Notes under the pieces: generated by a model | Database searches by the model: none | Told to the model about the DNA's origin: nothing | The model's input: only the letters and a program-made list of their open reading frames with translations | From: Gnetum montanum | Taxonomy: Eukaryota; Streptophyta; Gnetopsida; Gnetales; Gnetaceae | Length of the DNA stretch: 55,545 nucleotides | Assembly (NCBI GenBank): GCA_015680685.1 | Contig: MNCI01023579.1 | Span: forward strand, 49,602-105,146 | Direction of reading: 5' to 3' | Shown: piece by piece, positions 10,483 through 23,284 of the stretch | Numbering within the stretch: position 1 is the stretch's first letter | Layout: every line of letters begins with the position of its first letter | Position numbers and translations under genes: made by a program

Positions 10483-11789
10483 CAATAATGATGGGAATTC
10501 AAAGGAAATTTCTTAGACATAATGATGGGCTACAAGCACTAATTATAAGGCTAGAAAGACATGTTACCCATGCCTGAAGGCATCCCTCTAGCTAAGGTCC
10601 TTTTTGCTTCTTGCTTCTCTTTTTTTCTTCTTTAGGAATGGTGAGTGGTTTGTGGGGATGTTGTTGTAGTGTGGGGGATGGAATTGTCTAAGGTGTTGAT
10701 GTGAACTAATTGGAAGTGGATGGTCTTGATTTAAACTAAGCAAGGAAGTTCTTAGGTCATAATTAATCACATCCTTCATAAGGGGCTTTATGTGACCACC
10801 ATGGGGAACTCCATTTCATGCTCTCTCTCATCCACAAATTTCTTTCATAAACCACCTCACTACCTCTTTTCATTAATGTTGCAATGGATTTAGTTAGTAA
10901 ATGGTTAAAAGTACTTGATGATTTCTTTGGTGATTTGGTCTTTAATGATTCATGGCCATTAATCAACCTTGGGGCTCACAAACTCTTTGGTTTGAGGGCA
11001 TGCAAGGACATTAAGGACATGATCCTACTATGGGAAGGACTCAATTACATACTCCTTGGTTGGGATGGTTAAACTCCTTATCTCTTACCCATTTTTCTCT
11101 TAAAACCTTATGATCTCATCATGATGTATCTAGTCTTTGCCCTCCTTGGCACATTAAATCTCCTAAAAGTCTCCTTTTCTAAGCTTGTTTTTGACCCTCT
11201 CCTAGCACTTGCGTTATTCTAGGCTTTGCTAGCTTCCTTTGAACTCCAATTTGATAAAAAACTCTTTGTTTTTACTTAGTTTATAAATGGAAAAAATTTT
11301 GATTTTTGGTTGCCTCAATGCATCCCCATCAACATAGCACAAAAATACTATATATACACATTGACACTTTGCCAATTTTTGCCATTTGCTTACAAACTTT
11401 GAAGGAGTTTTTATAGTTTTTAGAGCCCAAAGCCTTCCTAAGCCCATAACCTTTAGATCACTTGTCAAAATCATTCCATTCTTCGATCCTGTAGCTATCG
11501 AAGGTGATCTTTACATCATAGGGGCCACAACCGATAGGTTTATGATAGATTTTTTTTTGAAATTTTTATAAATCCCATAAGGTTTAACTAAATAACATTA
11601 AAAATCATTAACTCATGTAAGTTAAACCTTACCAATGAACTCTAGTAGCTATCCAAATGAAATAATAATAAAATAGTATTAAATTAATCAATCCATCATA
11701 ATCACAACTTAGCCTAAGTGTAACTAACCAAGGAGACAAGGTATCAAAGTGCTTTAAGTTACACAAATTGAAAGCTAATCCTTGGTTAT

Positions 11790-11802
11790 ATTGTGATTAT
11801 CG
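11790..11802 (+). promoter_or_regulatory. Damaged 3' splice-site-like sequence before the third ORF of C
   Basis: ttgtgattatcg stands directly before ATG 11803. Z has tgattatag|ATGG, D has atgaccgtag|ATGG, E has gtgtgtgtag|ATGG and F has gtgtgtgcag|ATGG at this position. C differs from Z by A-to-C in the AG, so the site would no longer splice. Confidence 0.45.
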
Positions 11803-14699
11803 ATGGAACCAAGACCCAAGAGATCATAGGAGGAAGGATCGTCCCAACCAAGGAACAAGTGACCAAGAGGGGGAAGGGGCTAGTAGCCATAGCAGCCCCA
11901 AGAAGAAGCAACAGAAACATATGCCATGGGACCTCTTTGGGAGGAGCCCAAAGTGGAATCTGTTCGACAGATTTCCATAGTTGAAACCAGTTAGTTACAA
12001 CAAGATGAGGTGCCTAGGCCTAGGCTTGAAATTAATTTGGAGGTCACCTTGACTGAGGCCTACCTAAGACAAATTGGCACCAAGGAGGTCAAAGGTTTAA
12101 TTCTTCAAGAACTTAACTTTGGTTCCTTCTTAGACTTGGTGCAGAAGAGGTAAAAGCCCAACTGCAAACCTCTCTTATGTGATGTAATCTTACTTCTAGT
12201 GGGGAGTGGTACATGGGAGAGACATACCTCTTCTAGATCAACAAACAAATAAATGCCACAATCAAGATCAATAAAAGCAGTATCTCCTATTTGGTCAAGG
12301 CCATTTCAGAGGTCCTCAAGTTGCTTGATACTAGGGAAACCTTGGTGGAGATATCAACATAGGTGGACCTAGAGGTCAAGAAAGAATGGATCTAGCAGTG
12401 CTATGAAGTGGACTATGAGGATTATGGTATACTTACAAAGGTAGAGAGGGCTTATTTTAAAATTGTAACTTGTCACCTCAACCCAATGGTAAGGCCAAGA
12501 AAAATCATAGCCTTCTATGCCCATGTGTGTATCGCTCTAAGTAGTAATTTTCCCATCAACCTTTCATAGCTCATATTCTTAGAGATAGAAAAAAGGTCCA
12601 AAGAGAATAAGCTTGGAAGGAAGACACTCTTCTTTCCATGTTTTATTAGAAAATTATGCAAAAGGAGAGGCATAGCCCACTATGCTAATGATGCATTATG
12701 TCATGCTCCTACCACATCTTGGTAGGGGATGATGAAGAACAAAGTGCCCACCAAGCTACAAGAAAAGGAGTGGCCACCATCACCACCAACTCAAGAAACA
12801 ATGTTGGAGGCTCGTACTATCATCGAGCACATGCTCAAGATTCATGAACAACTCTTGCAATAGTAGCAGGAAGGATCAAGTGGTGGGGAACCATTAGTCA
12901 ACTAATCAACTTTGAGCTATTTAAACAAGGTCACTGAAAAAATAAGCTAATTGGAGGAGACTACATTATTGTTCTTCACACAAAGGATGTAGGCATTTGC
13001 AATGTCAAATCCAAGCACCTGGGAGATGAGGGTGTCCATTTTAGGATAACAAAAATTCCCAGAGATCTCTAGGAATGCTATCGCTTTTTTGGTGCACCTA
13101 GAGGAGGGCGAAGGGGCTATTGTCTTGGTGATGCACCACCATGGATAGGAGACAGTCACATAGGCAATGGTAGACCATGCTGCAAAGGCACTAAACACTC
13201 CTATGGTCACTGTGCCTAATATTGCTACATTTAGGGATGTGCAGAAGTCAACAAGAGTAAGTGGAAGGCTAAGTGTATCCTAGCATGAGGAGGTGTTGGA
13301 TCAACTAGTGGGAACTAGGTAGCTACTTCTAGATATCTTTGATCTCCCAGATAACATCATTTCCATCCAGTCAAAGCTACTAGAAGCTAAGGGCAAGATC
13401 ATCAACATCAATGCCCAACTTGAGGAACCCACTTTTGAAAATAAATGATTAGCTACCAAGGTTGTGAAATTAAGAGCTTAATTAGCTAATCCCACTGTTC
13501 TTATCCAGGAAATAATGAGGGATGAAGCTTTTCTATAACTTCAAAACAAAATAAGAGAGTTTGAGAATGCAAATGAGGTAGTCATCTTTGATGTGTCCCT
13601 CTTGGAGGCCATGACCTATAACATCGAGAAGGACTTGCTAGAGATCTGCAAAGAGAATCTAGCTTTGACCAAGGACATTCATCGCTTACGAAATGTCGAG
13701 ACATAACAAGATCAAATGGTAGAATTTGTGCAATAATAGTAGGAGTAGCTTGCTGAGATGAACTTGGATTTAAGGAGGTTGATTGCTAAAAATTAAAATC
13801 TCTCAAGGAAGGAAGTCCATGCACTTTTCCAAAAAATGACCATTGAAATGGCTACTTAGAAAAATAGCGTTGTAAATTTTGAAATGGTCAAGAACCACTA
13901 TAGAGACTACGTTAGGCTTCTCAATGAAGTCAATAAAAAAGAAATCAATTAGCCAAGGTGAAGATGAATGAGGCTCTCCAGAAACTCCAATAATGAGATG
14001 ACATGTGGCAACACATCTTTGATGGGCTAAACATGTATAACAAAGTTGAAATCTACCTGAAGGAGTTGCTGATCAAGGAGATGATGGAATATATGGATTT
14101 TGCCAACCTCCAATATACAAACTTGGCAATGTTAACTATCAGAAGGCTATCGTTAGTGTAGAGAAATAAGTAACCAACTCATATGTTTTGTACGAGGCAA
14201 AGTTCAAGCACCAGAAAGACATGAAGTAAAAGCTAAAAATAGCTAATGCTAAGCTTCAAGTTCTTCAAGCCTACTTCATGAATCAATGATTAGTGGTAGA
14301 GAACCTGGCCAAATGAATGAGCTAAAAAATCTTATCAAGGCATTTGACATGGAACGTAATTAATTCATTGTCTAGTTCATTAATGTCAAGGAGTTGTTCC
14401 TAGCCATACCCTATTCATGGGATGTTCCCATACCAACTCACATCAGTGATGCCATGTGGACTATGTATGATCCTCGGACCAAGGAGAAGAAGATGAAGGC
14501 ATTGTTGGATGCCTTTTATCTTCCATTAAAAGCATCTACTATAGTAGGATAGTCATAGCTTTAGCCTTAGCCACCACCACCATGGACATCGAAGCCTAGA
14601 GAAGGTATATTAACACCCCAAGAGCCTCCACCTCCTAGCACTATTCAATTTTCTCTTTATCTTTAGCTATCAGAGGAACTCCAACTGTCAATTTTGTAA
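11803..14699 (+). pseudogene. Third (env-position) ORF of element C, PF20167-like domain plus coiled coil
   Basis: A frame of about 960 codons in sense orientation between pol and the 3' LTR, broken mainly by TAG stops with at least some frame changes. In order: a basic, Gly/Ser/Gln-rich N-terminus; a segment with LTEAYLRQIGTKEVKG, LILQELNFGSF and GEWYMGET; then FKIVTCHLNPMVRP and TLFFPCFIRKLCKRRGIAHY. The last two resemble the W..L.P and FP.LI..LC...G signatures I recall for the 'putative plant transposon protein' domain (PF20167). A conserved GAIVLVMHHHG segment and long Lys/Glu/Leu-rich stretches follow (about 13370-14330, likely coiled coil), then a Pro-rich end. D carries the same protein on the other strand. 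No signal peptide or membrane helix is evident, so an envelope function is not supported. Confidence 0.65.
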
Positions 14700-14846
14700 G
14701 GGTGTTCAATTTTTTTTCATGAATACTCATTTTTGTAAATGATGTAAATTCCTATAATTAGGCACTTAGAGTCAGTTAGTTAGTGACTCAATCCATGGTT
14801 CCATGCCTTTTCAAATTTTGTAAGAAACTTGATCCTCCTTTTGTTC

Positions 14847-14881
14847 ACTCAAGGATGAGTTTTCAGTCAGTTGTGGGGGTA
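14847..14881 (+). other. Pre-PPT hairpin and polypurine tract of element C
   Basis: actcaaggatgagt (14847-14860) is a mutated form of the ACTCGAGGACGAGT inverted repeat seen in Z. It is followed by gttgtgggggta, ending at the LTR start 14882. Confidence 0.75.
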
Positions 14882-15427
14882 TGATGAATCATCATTGGGT
14901 TGTGTCAATGGACATGTGTTTGAGTTTGCCTATATAAATGCACATACCCACCACATTTATGGGATTAGTTAGTCAATAGAATAATGAAGTTCTTGCAGTT
15001 TCTTTCCATGAAAGTTAGAATATTTTCTAAGTGTTCACAATAGGAGTCAAGGGTTGTACGGATCATTATTTGAGTACCAATGTACCTAGAAATATTGATG
15101 TGATGGCAATAAAGATGAGATTCTTGATATACCTTGTAACACTTTTAATATATTAATGTTTATTTTTATGCAATTCATTATACATGTACTTTACTTCCAT
15201 GTTCCTAGTTAATTAAGTACATCTAATTAATACACATAAGTACGACCATCTTGAGCATAAGGTTAATGCTTGGTAACCCTTGTAGTGATATCACTTGGTA
15301 ACCCAATAGCTTTGTAATGAGTTAAGGATGTGTATGGAGGGTGGGATTAGATACTTATTATAGGAAGTAGGCTAAGACATTAGTTAGTCACTTAGATTAA
15401 TACTTCATTAATTACTTTGTTCCATGT
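14882..15427 (+). repeat. 3' LTR of element C, first part
   Basis: Starts TGATGAATCATC. TATA box at 14931-14939, AATAAA-type signal near 15108, twin boxes near 15270-15305. It stops at ...gttccatgt where D is inserted and continues at 31380. The U3 repeat cassette is much shorter than in the 5' LTR, by about 60 bp. Confidence 0.9.
15423..15427. repeat. Target-site duplication of element D, left copy (CATGT)
   Basis: CATGT lies before the D terminus at 15428; CATGC lies after the D terminus at 31379 (31380-31384). One transition separates them. Joining the two flanks restores the C LTR reading ttccatg-ctcaggataatt, as in the 5' LTR at 3151-3167. Confidence 0.85.
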
Positions 15428-15555
15428 TGATGAGTGATGACTATACCCTACACCCAACCATAAGAATTACAAGCATTCACACATAATTTGATCAAATTTC
15501 ATAGACATTAAGTTTCTAAGTACACTGGTTCTAGGAGGTGAAATATAACCATGAA
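15428..15555 (-). repeat. Remnant of the 3' LTR of element D
   Basis: tgatgagtgatgactatacc to ctaggaggtgaaatataacc matches the terminal part of the D 5' LTR from 30452. Beyond about 15555 the sequence switches to third-ORF coding sequence, marking a deletion junction. Confidence 0.8.
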
Positions 15556-18290
15556 TATCATCTAGTAATGCCTTCATCTTCTCCTCCTTACTCTAGGGAT
15601 CATTCACAGTCCATGTGGCATTGACAATGTGGGCTAGAGTGGGGATATCCCACAGACAAGGCATTACTAGGAATAACTCTTTGACATTGACAAACCAAGT
15701 AGCAAATAGTTTGTGTTCAACATTGAATGCCCTAACTACATTTTGTAGCTCATGGTAGTTATTCATTCTTTTGGATAGGCTCTCAGCAATGGATCTTTGA
15801 TTAATATATTTGTCCTTAAGAACCTCAAGTTCATCATTTACCTTTACAGGCTTTTACTTGGTGTCCTTATGGTGCTTGAACTTGGCCTTGTACAACAAGT
15901 ATGAGCTAGCCACTTGCTTTTTTAGTTCTGACCATAGTTATTTGATAGTTAACATAGCTAGGTTTATGTACCAGAGATTGGCAAGCTCTATATATTTAGT
16001 CATTTTCTTTATCTACAATTCCTTTAGGTGAATTTTTTCTTTATTATAGTGATCAATCCCATCAATGATGGGTTGCCATAATTTATGTCCTTATTGGAGT
16101 TGCTGGAAGGTCTCGTTCATCTTTACCTTCATCACTTGAATGTGTTTCTCATTTATCTCCTTTTGTAAGTTAACTTGGTCTTTATAGTGATCCTTGACTC
16201 TCTCAAATTTAAGAGCCTCTAATTTTTAGGCGACTACCTCTCATGTAATCTTTTGGCGATGGGCATAGACCTCCTCCATGGAGAGGTTTCTATTTTCAGC
16301 TACCAATCTTCTTAACTTTGTGTTTGCTCTAGCTAGTTTCTTCTACTATTGATGGATAAAATTAGTCAATTTTTATTTATATGTATTAACGTTTCGCAAG
16401 CGATGATTTTTTGTGGTCAGTTGCACATTCTTCTAGTGGATCAGATCCAAGGCTTTCTAAATTTTATGTTTGGTGGCCTCTACCAAGGATCAGTAGAACA
16501 TTGGCATCTTTATCACACCCTCAGCCCCTTTTAACTTGGTGTGAAGTTATTCAAGAGCTTCATGTCTTGTCAATGTTAGGTTGAGAAACTGAAGGTCGGC
16601 AATCTGGGCTCTCAATTTAGTAACTTCCATAGCCAAGTGTTCATTTAGCTCCTTGGCTATTTTGAGTTGCTCTTTCAAAATAATGTTCTTGTCCCTTGCC
16701 TTTAGTGGCTCCAACTAGGTTGTAGTTATACTATTTGGATGATCAAAGACATTTGGAAGCAATTACTTGATTCCTACAAGTTGGTCTAGTAGTTGTTCAT
16801 GTTATGCTACACTTAATCTATTGCTTAGGGTTCTTGTAGATGTCTGCAAATATTTAAGTGTAGTGACATATGGTATAGATGCTACATGTGCATTGAGTAT
16901 TTCAGTGATTCTATTAGCAACCACATCTACTGCTATCTTTTGTCCTTGATGTTGCATCACCAATATTGTTGTCCCCTTGCCATTCTCGAAGTGCACTAAG
17001 AAGGTTGTGGTGTTTCCAAAAATCTCTAGAAGTTGCTATTATTCTGAGAGAGATAATGTTACCTCTCTGGTGCTAGGATTTGACTTCATGGACAATTGCA
17101 TTCATTAGGTAGAGAAAATGGGTCCACCTTCCTTCATCAGGCTGATTGTTTGGGCCACCTCATTTAGGTGACTCATCATGGGCTAGTACACAGATAGGTC
17201 TCCACCACTTATGCCTGCCTATTGCTCTTGCTCACTTAAGAGCCATTCTCGGTATTGGCACAGTAATTGGGATGTTGCAGTGACGTCTGACATAATTTTT
17301 TGAGTGGTAGGTGAAGGTGGTAGCTGCTGCTCCTCTTCTTGAATTGTGGTTATAGGCATTTTGTTCTTTATCATCTCTATCCAATTTGTGGTTGGAGCAC
17401 GTTAGATAACATCATTAGTATAGTGGACTATTCCTCCCCTTCAACATAGTTTTCTAATGAGGCATGGAAAGGGGAGTGCCTTCCTTCTATGTTCATTCTC
17501 TAGGAACTGCTTCTCTATCTCTAGATAGATTAGATATGGAAGGTTGACCAAGAATCTTTCACTCACAGCAGCACACACATGGGTAGAAAAGGCAGTGATC
17601 CTGCTAGGCCTCACCATGGGATTTAGGTGATAGGCTACAATCTTCTAGTGGATTCTTTTTTCTGATGTGAGTATGTCGTACTCCTTGCAGTGGACACCAT
17701 AGCACCACTAAATCCATTCCTTTTTTATGTTGGGGTTTTCTTGCATTAGAATCTTGGCGAGATTCACCCCAATTTTAGGTAACCCAATTGCCCATACAAT
17801 GGCTTGCATCGAGTAGGACATTGAAATGTCCTTGATTTTAATCATTGAATCAACCTAACTATTGTTCCAAAATAAGAATGTTTCTCCCATGTACCACTCC
17901 TTGCTAGAAGTGATAATTGGCTACATTGAAGAGGTCCTTATTTGGTCCTGTACCTCTTTAGGTGCTTACTCCAAGAGCAAAATTTCAACTCCTAGAGCAC
18001 CATCTTCTATACCTCCCTTGAGTTGATCTAGTTTAAGTAGGCTTTCATCAAGGTCATCTCAAGGTTTTCTTGTTGAGCTGGTGCCTTGTCCTAGTGGGAA
18101 TTTTTTGTTGCTGCCACCTATTTTGGACTTTGATGAATAGCCTTCACTTTAGTCTCTTCCCTTAGAGGTCCCATGGCATGTGTTACAATTGGTTCTTCTT
18201 GGGTAGTTCTTGGCCCCTTCCTATTCTTAGGCATTTCTTCCTTGGTTGAGATGATCCTCCTTCTTGCATGTGTTTGCCTTTTAGTACCAT
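15556..18290 (-). pseudogene. Third (env-position) ORF of element D, 3' truncated
   Basis: Homologous over its whole length to the third ORF of C. The start ATG (18290-18288) follows an AG. Shared blocks in order: a basic GGSSQPRKK N-terminus, LEMTLMKAYLN, EWYMGETFLFWNNS, VAYHLNPMVRPSRI with FPCLIRKLC, GTTILVMQHQGQK with STRTLSNRLSVA, long coiled-coil-type Lys/Glu/Leu-rich stretches (about 16650-15800), and VKELFLVMPCLWDIP near the break. Frameshifts and TAG stops make it a pseudogene. Because D and C are separate insertions, the ORF was a standard part of at least one active lineage. Function unknown; PF20167-like resemblance is from memory of the signature. Confidence 0.65.
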
Positions 18291-18310
18291 CTACGGTCAT
18301 AACACATCTG
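18291..18310 (-). promoter_or_regulatory. 3' splice-site-like sequence before the third ORF of D
   Basis: On the minus strand gtgttatgaccgtag runs straight into ATGG. The AG-ATG contact matches the position in Z, E and F. Confidence 0.45.
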
Positions 18311-20300
18311 TTGATTAGTTGATACAATGTGTAACTTAGAATATTTGGATACCTTATCTCATTAATTAGTTACACTTGGCTACAGTTAGATCATGGTAGA
18401 TTGATTATTTTATTAATTAATTTTTTATTATAAGTATTACTGGAGCTCATTGGAAAGGTTTAACTTTTGTAATTTGGTGTTTTAATGTTGATTCCTTAGT
18501 TAAACATTTGTGGGAGTTAGAAAAATGTCAAATTTGTGGCCCCCACAACTAAGAGCTTACCTTTAGGAGCTAAAAGGTTAAAGAACGGAGTGATTTGGAC
18601 AAATAGTTAGGAAGTTATGGGCTCTAGAAGGTTTTGGGCTTTGAAAATTGCAAAAACTCCTTGGATGTTTAAGAGCCAATGTGAAAAGTTCTAAGGGGGG
18701 TTGTGCATATATATAGTATTTTTGCATTGTGTCGATGAGGCCACATATATGGAGCCACATATATGCATGAGCTCCATTGATGGGGCCCCATTTACAAGGT
18801 CCATCAACAGAATTTTCAAACTTGAATATTTCAAAAAATACAAGGAATTTTTGAATGAATATGAGTTTCATGGAGTTCTAAAAAATCCAAGAATATTATG
18901 AAATCATTGAAGAGGGTCTTTAAAAGCTTAAAAATTCAAAAATTTTATTGAGAATGTGTGAATTAAAGAAAATATGTAAAGGAGCACATGATCGAATGTA
19001 GAAGATGGATGTACAAAAGATTCTGGTTGTAATAATGCCTAAGGATAAGGTGCTTAATGAACCTAACCAAAAGATATGCAAGTGGATCCTCCCCATAGTA
19101 GGCACATGCCCTATTTTCCCTTGCATAACCTCAACCTAATGAGTCCATGGGCCCCATAGGTGATTAATGGTTTATGAAACTTACAGACCAAAACCTGAAA
19201 GATTCTATCAAAGAATTTAAGTATGTTAGATAAAGAAACCAAACAAGAACATGGACACCAGCAGTGAGGTGAGTTATGGCAAGCATGGATGGATGATAAA
19301 GAATGTGGAATGGAGTTTTAAATTGAGGTCATAAGAAGTCCTTTGTGAATTTTTGTTTAAATGACCTCAGAAGATCCATCCTTCGTCCAAATCAAAACCA
19401 ATGACATTTAGTGACTTCGCATTGTCACTCAAAGATAAATTCATTCCCTTAAGAGACAAGAGTGCTTCCATAGAACAACCACCATGCCTTAAAGAGAAGG
19501 AAAAAGAAGCAGGAAGTGAGAGAGGGCCTTAGTTAGAGGGGACCTCTAAGCATGGGTAGCTTGTCTTTCTAGTCCCATAACTAGTGCTTGTAGCTCATTT
19601 ATTTGTATACGCTGTGTGCTTTAAATTCCCATCATGTTTTTTTTTATTTTGTTTTGTTTTGTTATTTTTTTTCTTTTCTCTTTTTTTTTTCTTTTTGGAT
19701 GGAAACCACACCATGCAAAGACTTATTCAACTTCATGTTATTGGTCAACATAGAATGGTAGGAAATCCATGAAAACACTCATGCATCCTATTAAGTAGAA
19801 GAGTACAATGATTTTAGAATCCCCTTGAAGTCACACCCTAAGAAAACCTTTGAATCTTTCCATATTTTGGAAACCACTAAGATTACAAATTTATTAAAAG
19901 TTTATTTAATGAAAGGGACCTTATATTTCCAAAATAAGGAAAACCATAGAGTTTTTGGATAGGTGGATGACAATGGACTCATTGCCTTTTCCATGAAAAA
20001 AAAAAACCATAAAGTATATAGGAAAGTATAAAATATTTAAGAAAAATTTAAATGTACTAACAATGGTATAAAATAAAAAATGGTGTAAAATAAGAAAAAG
20101 TTATAAAATAAAAAAGGTGTAAAATAAAAAATTTTGTAAAAAACAAAAACAAAAATGTGTAAAACAAAAAATAGAAACATTGAGGAGCCATGTATATGAT
20201 TAGCATGGATGGCCATCTATCCCATGACTAAGTTGAAAAGAGAAGAACCAAAAAATTAAGCATGGTTGTTCATTTGTTGAGGTATTGGTTGCATTGCCTT
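18311..20300 (-). other. Post-pol spacer of element D
   Basis: About 2 kb with no convincing gene. It contains the family boxes catgcaaggg/aggacccac-like (near 19080-19130) and catggtgtggttcc (near 19700), and a pyrimidine run at 19637-19695 (plus-strand view). The short open frames here are low-complexity or out of register with other copies. Confidence 0.6.
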
Positions 20301-20765
20301 ACTTGGGCTCATGGAAAGGCTTTACTTATTGGATGTTGACCAAATGCTTCTTGTTTGGACTTTAAGGTTTGTATATGATCATGGCCCCATAAGGAAAGGT
20401 TTTATCAATTATATAAGGCCCCTCCTATAATGTTTAGAATTTGGTTTTTCGAGGAACATGTGTGAGGTTCCAATAGATAACCTTATCTCCTAGTTAAAAT
20501 TTTTCTTTTCGTATTCTAAGGTCATGACATTATTTGTTAAATGCCTTGTGTACTTCATTTAAGGATAGGACTACCAATAAATTTTCATCTAGCACATCTA
20601 GGTTGATTAGTCTTTCTTTTTGTGCCAGACTTAGGTCAAGGTCCAAGTCATAGGCTGTTGATAGTGGATGGAGCTTGGATTGGATTGGGAGAGTTGGAAG
20701 GTTTTTGTACACCAACTCATAGGAAGAGTAGTTAATAGGAAGTTTTTTTGTTAAGCGATAGGCCC
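20301..20765 (-). pseudogene. Integrase C-terminal part of element D
   Basis: INYSSYELVYKNLPTLPIQ, DLDLDLSLAQKERL, LGDKVIYWN, EGPYIIDKTF and VKPFHEP match the integrase ends of C and A. The upstream part of the same domain lies at 30384-30451, beyond the inserted element A. Stops occur at K*CHDL and KF*LGD. Confidence 0.85.
20761..20765. repeat. Target-site duplication of element A, left copy (GGCCC)
   Basis: GGCCC before 20766 pairs with GGTCC at 30384-30388. The uninterrupted A integrase reads aggcccacaggatatcg at this point (23842-23858), showing that both flanks are one integrase gene cut by the insertion. Confidence 0.85.
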
Positions 20766-21569
20766 TAATGAGTGGGGAGGTACCCCTATGCCCAACCATA
20801 TGAATCACTAAGGCATTACGTGCAATTCGGTCAAATTCTATGGACCTATAGTTATCTCATATACCAGTTTCTCTAGGAAGTGAAACTATGTTGAGAACGT
20901 TTGTTGTCTTCCCAACTACACTTGTGAGGCACAAAGATATGTTTTAAGTGTAATTGAGGTATATGAATTTTTGTCATTTTATATTTTATGGATGTAATCA
21001 CTGAAAACAAGAATAAGGGTAGAGTATATTGAAAACTAATGTCTATTGCCTAGCTAACCCAACACAAGTAACCGCCCCACTTTCCTAGACACATCCTGAA
21101 CACATATAGCATTATTGGGCTGCCAAACGTTAAGTGTTGCTAGGTTACCAAGTACTATACGAATGCTTGAAGTGGTCATGCTTGTGTTCATTAACTACTG
21201 AAAATAAATTTCTTAATTTACATGCATTAAAATAAAGAGTAAGAAAGTAAAATGCATTAAAGAAAATACTAAGCTATCCTCAGTGCTGCAAGGATTGTGA
21301 AAAGAGTTCATTTTATTCCCATCACACTACTATGCTTAGGTACATCAATGCTTGAACAAAGAACCGTACACACTTTAGAATCCTTCTGTAAGCACTCAGA
21401 AAATATTCTAACTCTAAGGAAAATAAATGGCAAAAGCTTTGCTACTCTGACTACGAATGACCAAAAACTAACTGAAAACTAAAGCCCAAGCATGGTATTT
21501 ATAGAATTGGGGAATATACCCCAATGTCACGTACTCAACATCATGAATAACATAAATGATGATTCATCA
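20766..21569 (-). repeat. 3' LTR of element A
   Basis: 804 bp. Minus-strand start TGATGAATCATC; the end now reads ctcatta instead of ctcatca. TATA at 21503-21496. It lacks about 40 bp of the U3 cassette present in the 5' LTR. The twin TTGGTAA/TTGGCAG boxes appear near 21120-21155. Confidence 0.9.
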
Positions 21570-21604
21570 TACCTCCATGATTGAATGAAAACTCATTCTT
21601 GAGT
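21570..21604 (-). other. Purine tract and pre-PPT hairpin of element A
   Basis: Minus strand: ACTCAAGAATGAGT (21604-21591) then TCATGGAGGTA next to the LTR. Same arrangement as Z, C, E and F, with G-to-A changes. Confidence 0.7.
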
Positions 21605-23284
21605 GAAGAAGAGGAGGAACAACATATTGGGTAGGTATGAGATTATTGACTGACATGACAAACTGACTTAGATGAAATAGACATACAAACTCTGAGTGCC
21701 CAAGTGTATGAAATTACAATTTTTACAACATTGGGTGTTCATGATAGGAGAAGTGAACAGCTTGGATAACACTAACATCCAACACCTCTTAGCAATAGAA
21801 GAATGAGAGAGAGAGAGAGAGAAGAGATCTAATGATCACGAATGATCCTCATTATGTGGTACTGCTACATCATCCGTGGTGAAGATAGTCCTACTTCTAG
21901 TCCATGCTTTCACTGCAATCACAATAGAATCATGAATTAGTATGCAATGTATAACACATAACTATTAAATGCCTTGTCTCGTTGGAGTTACACTCAGCTA
22001 GGTTGTGATTGTGGTTGATTAGTTCCTTGAGTAGTGTTAGTAAGAAGGTTGACAGATAGGGTTAATTAAATTAAGTGGTTCATTAAATTTGAAAAAGTTC
22101 AATACAAGGAAATATTTGAAGAGGGTATAAGAATTCACAATAATAAATTTAAGAATTCACTAAAAATTGTTGTGAAGATGTGTACAATTGGATGTCATTG
22201 ATGGGATAAATAGAAAGAGTTTGATTGTAAAAATGTCTAAGGCTAAAGAACTTAACTAACCCAACCAAAAGATATGCAAGTGGATCCTTTCCAAAGTAGG
22301 TACAAGCCTTTGATGCCCTTGCATAACTTCAAACCAAGGAGTTTGTGACTTCGAATTGACATTCTAAGACCAATCCATCCCCTGATACATAAGAGTGATC
22401 CTACAAAACAACCACTGTTCCTTATTAGAGAAGAAGTAGGAAGTGAGAAAGGGCCTTAGTTAGAGGGGACTAGTCCCATAACTAGTGCTTGTAGCCCATT
22501 TATTTTGTCTAAGGGGTGTTCTTTGAATTCCCATTTTTTTTTTCTTTTTTTTTTTTGTTGTTGCTTGTTTTTTTTTTTTTTTGAAATGGGAACCACACTA
22601 TGTAAAGACACATGCATGCATTTTGTCCAAGGGGTGTGCTTTGAATTCTCATCATTTTTCATTCTGATGAGAACCACATCATGCAAGGACTTATTCAACT
22701 TCCTTTTATTGGATGACACAAAATAGTAAGAAGTCCATGAAAACACACATGCACCTAGGCAAATAGAAAAGTATAAAGAATACCGAATCCCCTTGAAGCC
22801 ACAACCTGTTCAAACCTTTGAATCCTTCCCAATTCTGGAAACTACCAAAGTCGCAAATTTATTAAAGTTTTATTAATGAAAAAGGGACTGCACTTTTCTA
22901 AAACAAGAAAAAACATAGAGTGTGTGGATGGGTAGATGTTATGGACTCACTACCTATTGCATGAAAAAGAAACCATATCCTAATTATTCATAATGAAATT
23001 CAAAGCTAGAAACTAGACACTAACAATCAAATAAAAATAATACATACCACCATCAAATAACGTAGTACCAATGTACCTGGCACCTATTAATAAATATTTA
23101 GAAAATTATACCAAATAAAAGAAAATATAAAAACAAGTATAATATATTCAAGAAATAGCAAATGTACTAACAATGGTACAAAACAAAAATTAGAAAAGAT
23201 TAATAACATAAAAACAAAAAGATGTAAAACAAAAAATGTGTAAAACAAAAAGGTTGAAAAACTGAGGAACCACTTAAATGATAA
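21605..23284 (-). other. Post-pol spacer of element A with acceptor-like site
   Basis: Contains the shared boxes and a 3' splice-site-like ttctattgtgattgcag (minus strand, AG near 21914-21913), here followed by TGAAAGCATGG rather than ATGG. From there to the purine tract is only about 330 bp with no long frame. A (CT)n run on the minus strand lies at about 21801-21823. Confidence 0.55.

Larger units (their letters stand above)
9713..11802 (+). other. Post-pol spacer of element C
   Basis: About 2 kb between integrase and the third ORF. It starts with a G-rich tract (9784-9838) and atggccatccatg, both matched in A (atgggggagatggccatcc, minus strand near 23291-23311) and E (41022-41038). It contains the boxes gtctttacatggtgtggttcccat (near 10399) and catgcctgaagg (near 10571), shared with other copies. 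No convincing coding frame was found. The 102-codon frame at 9784 starts in the G-rich repeat and is low-complexity. Confidence 0.65.
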
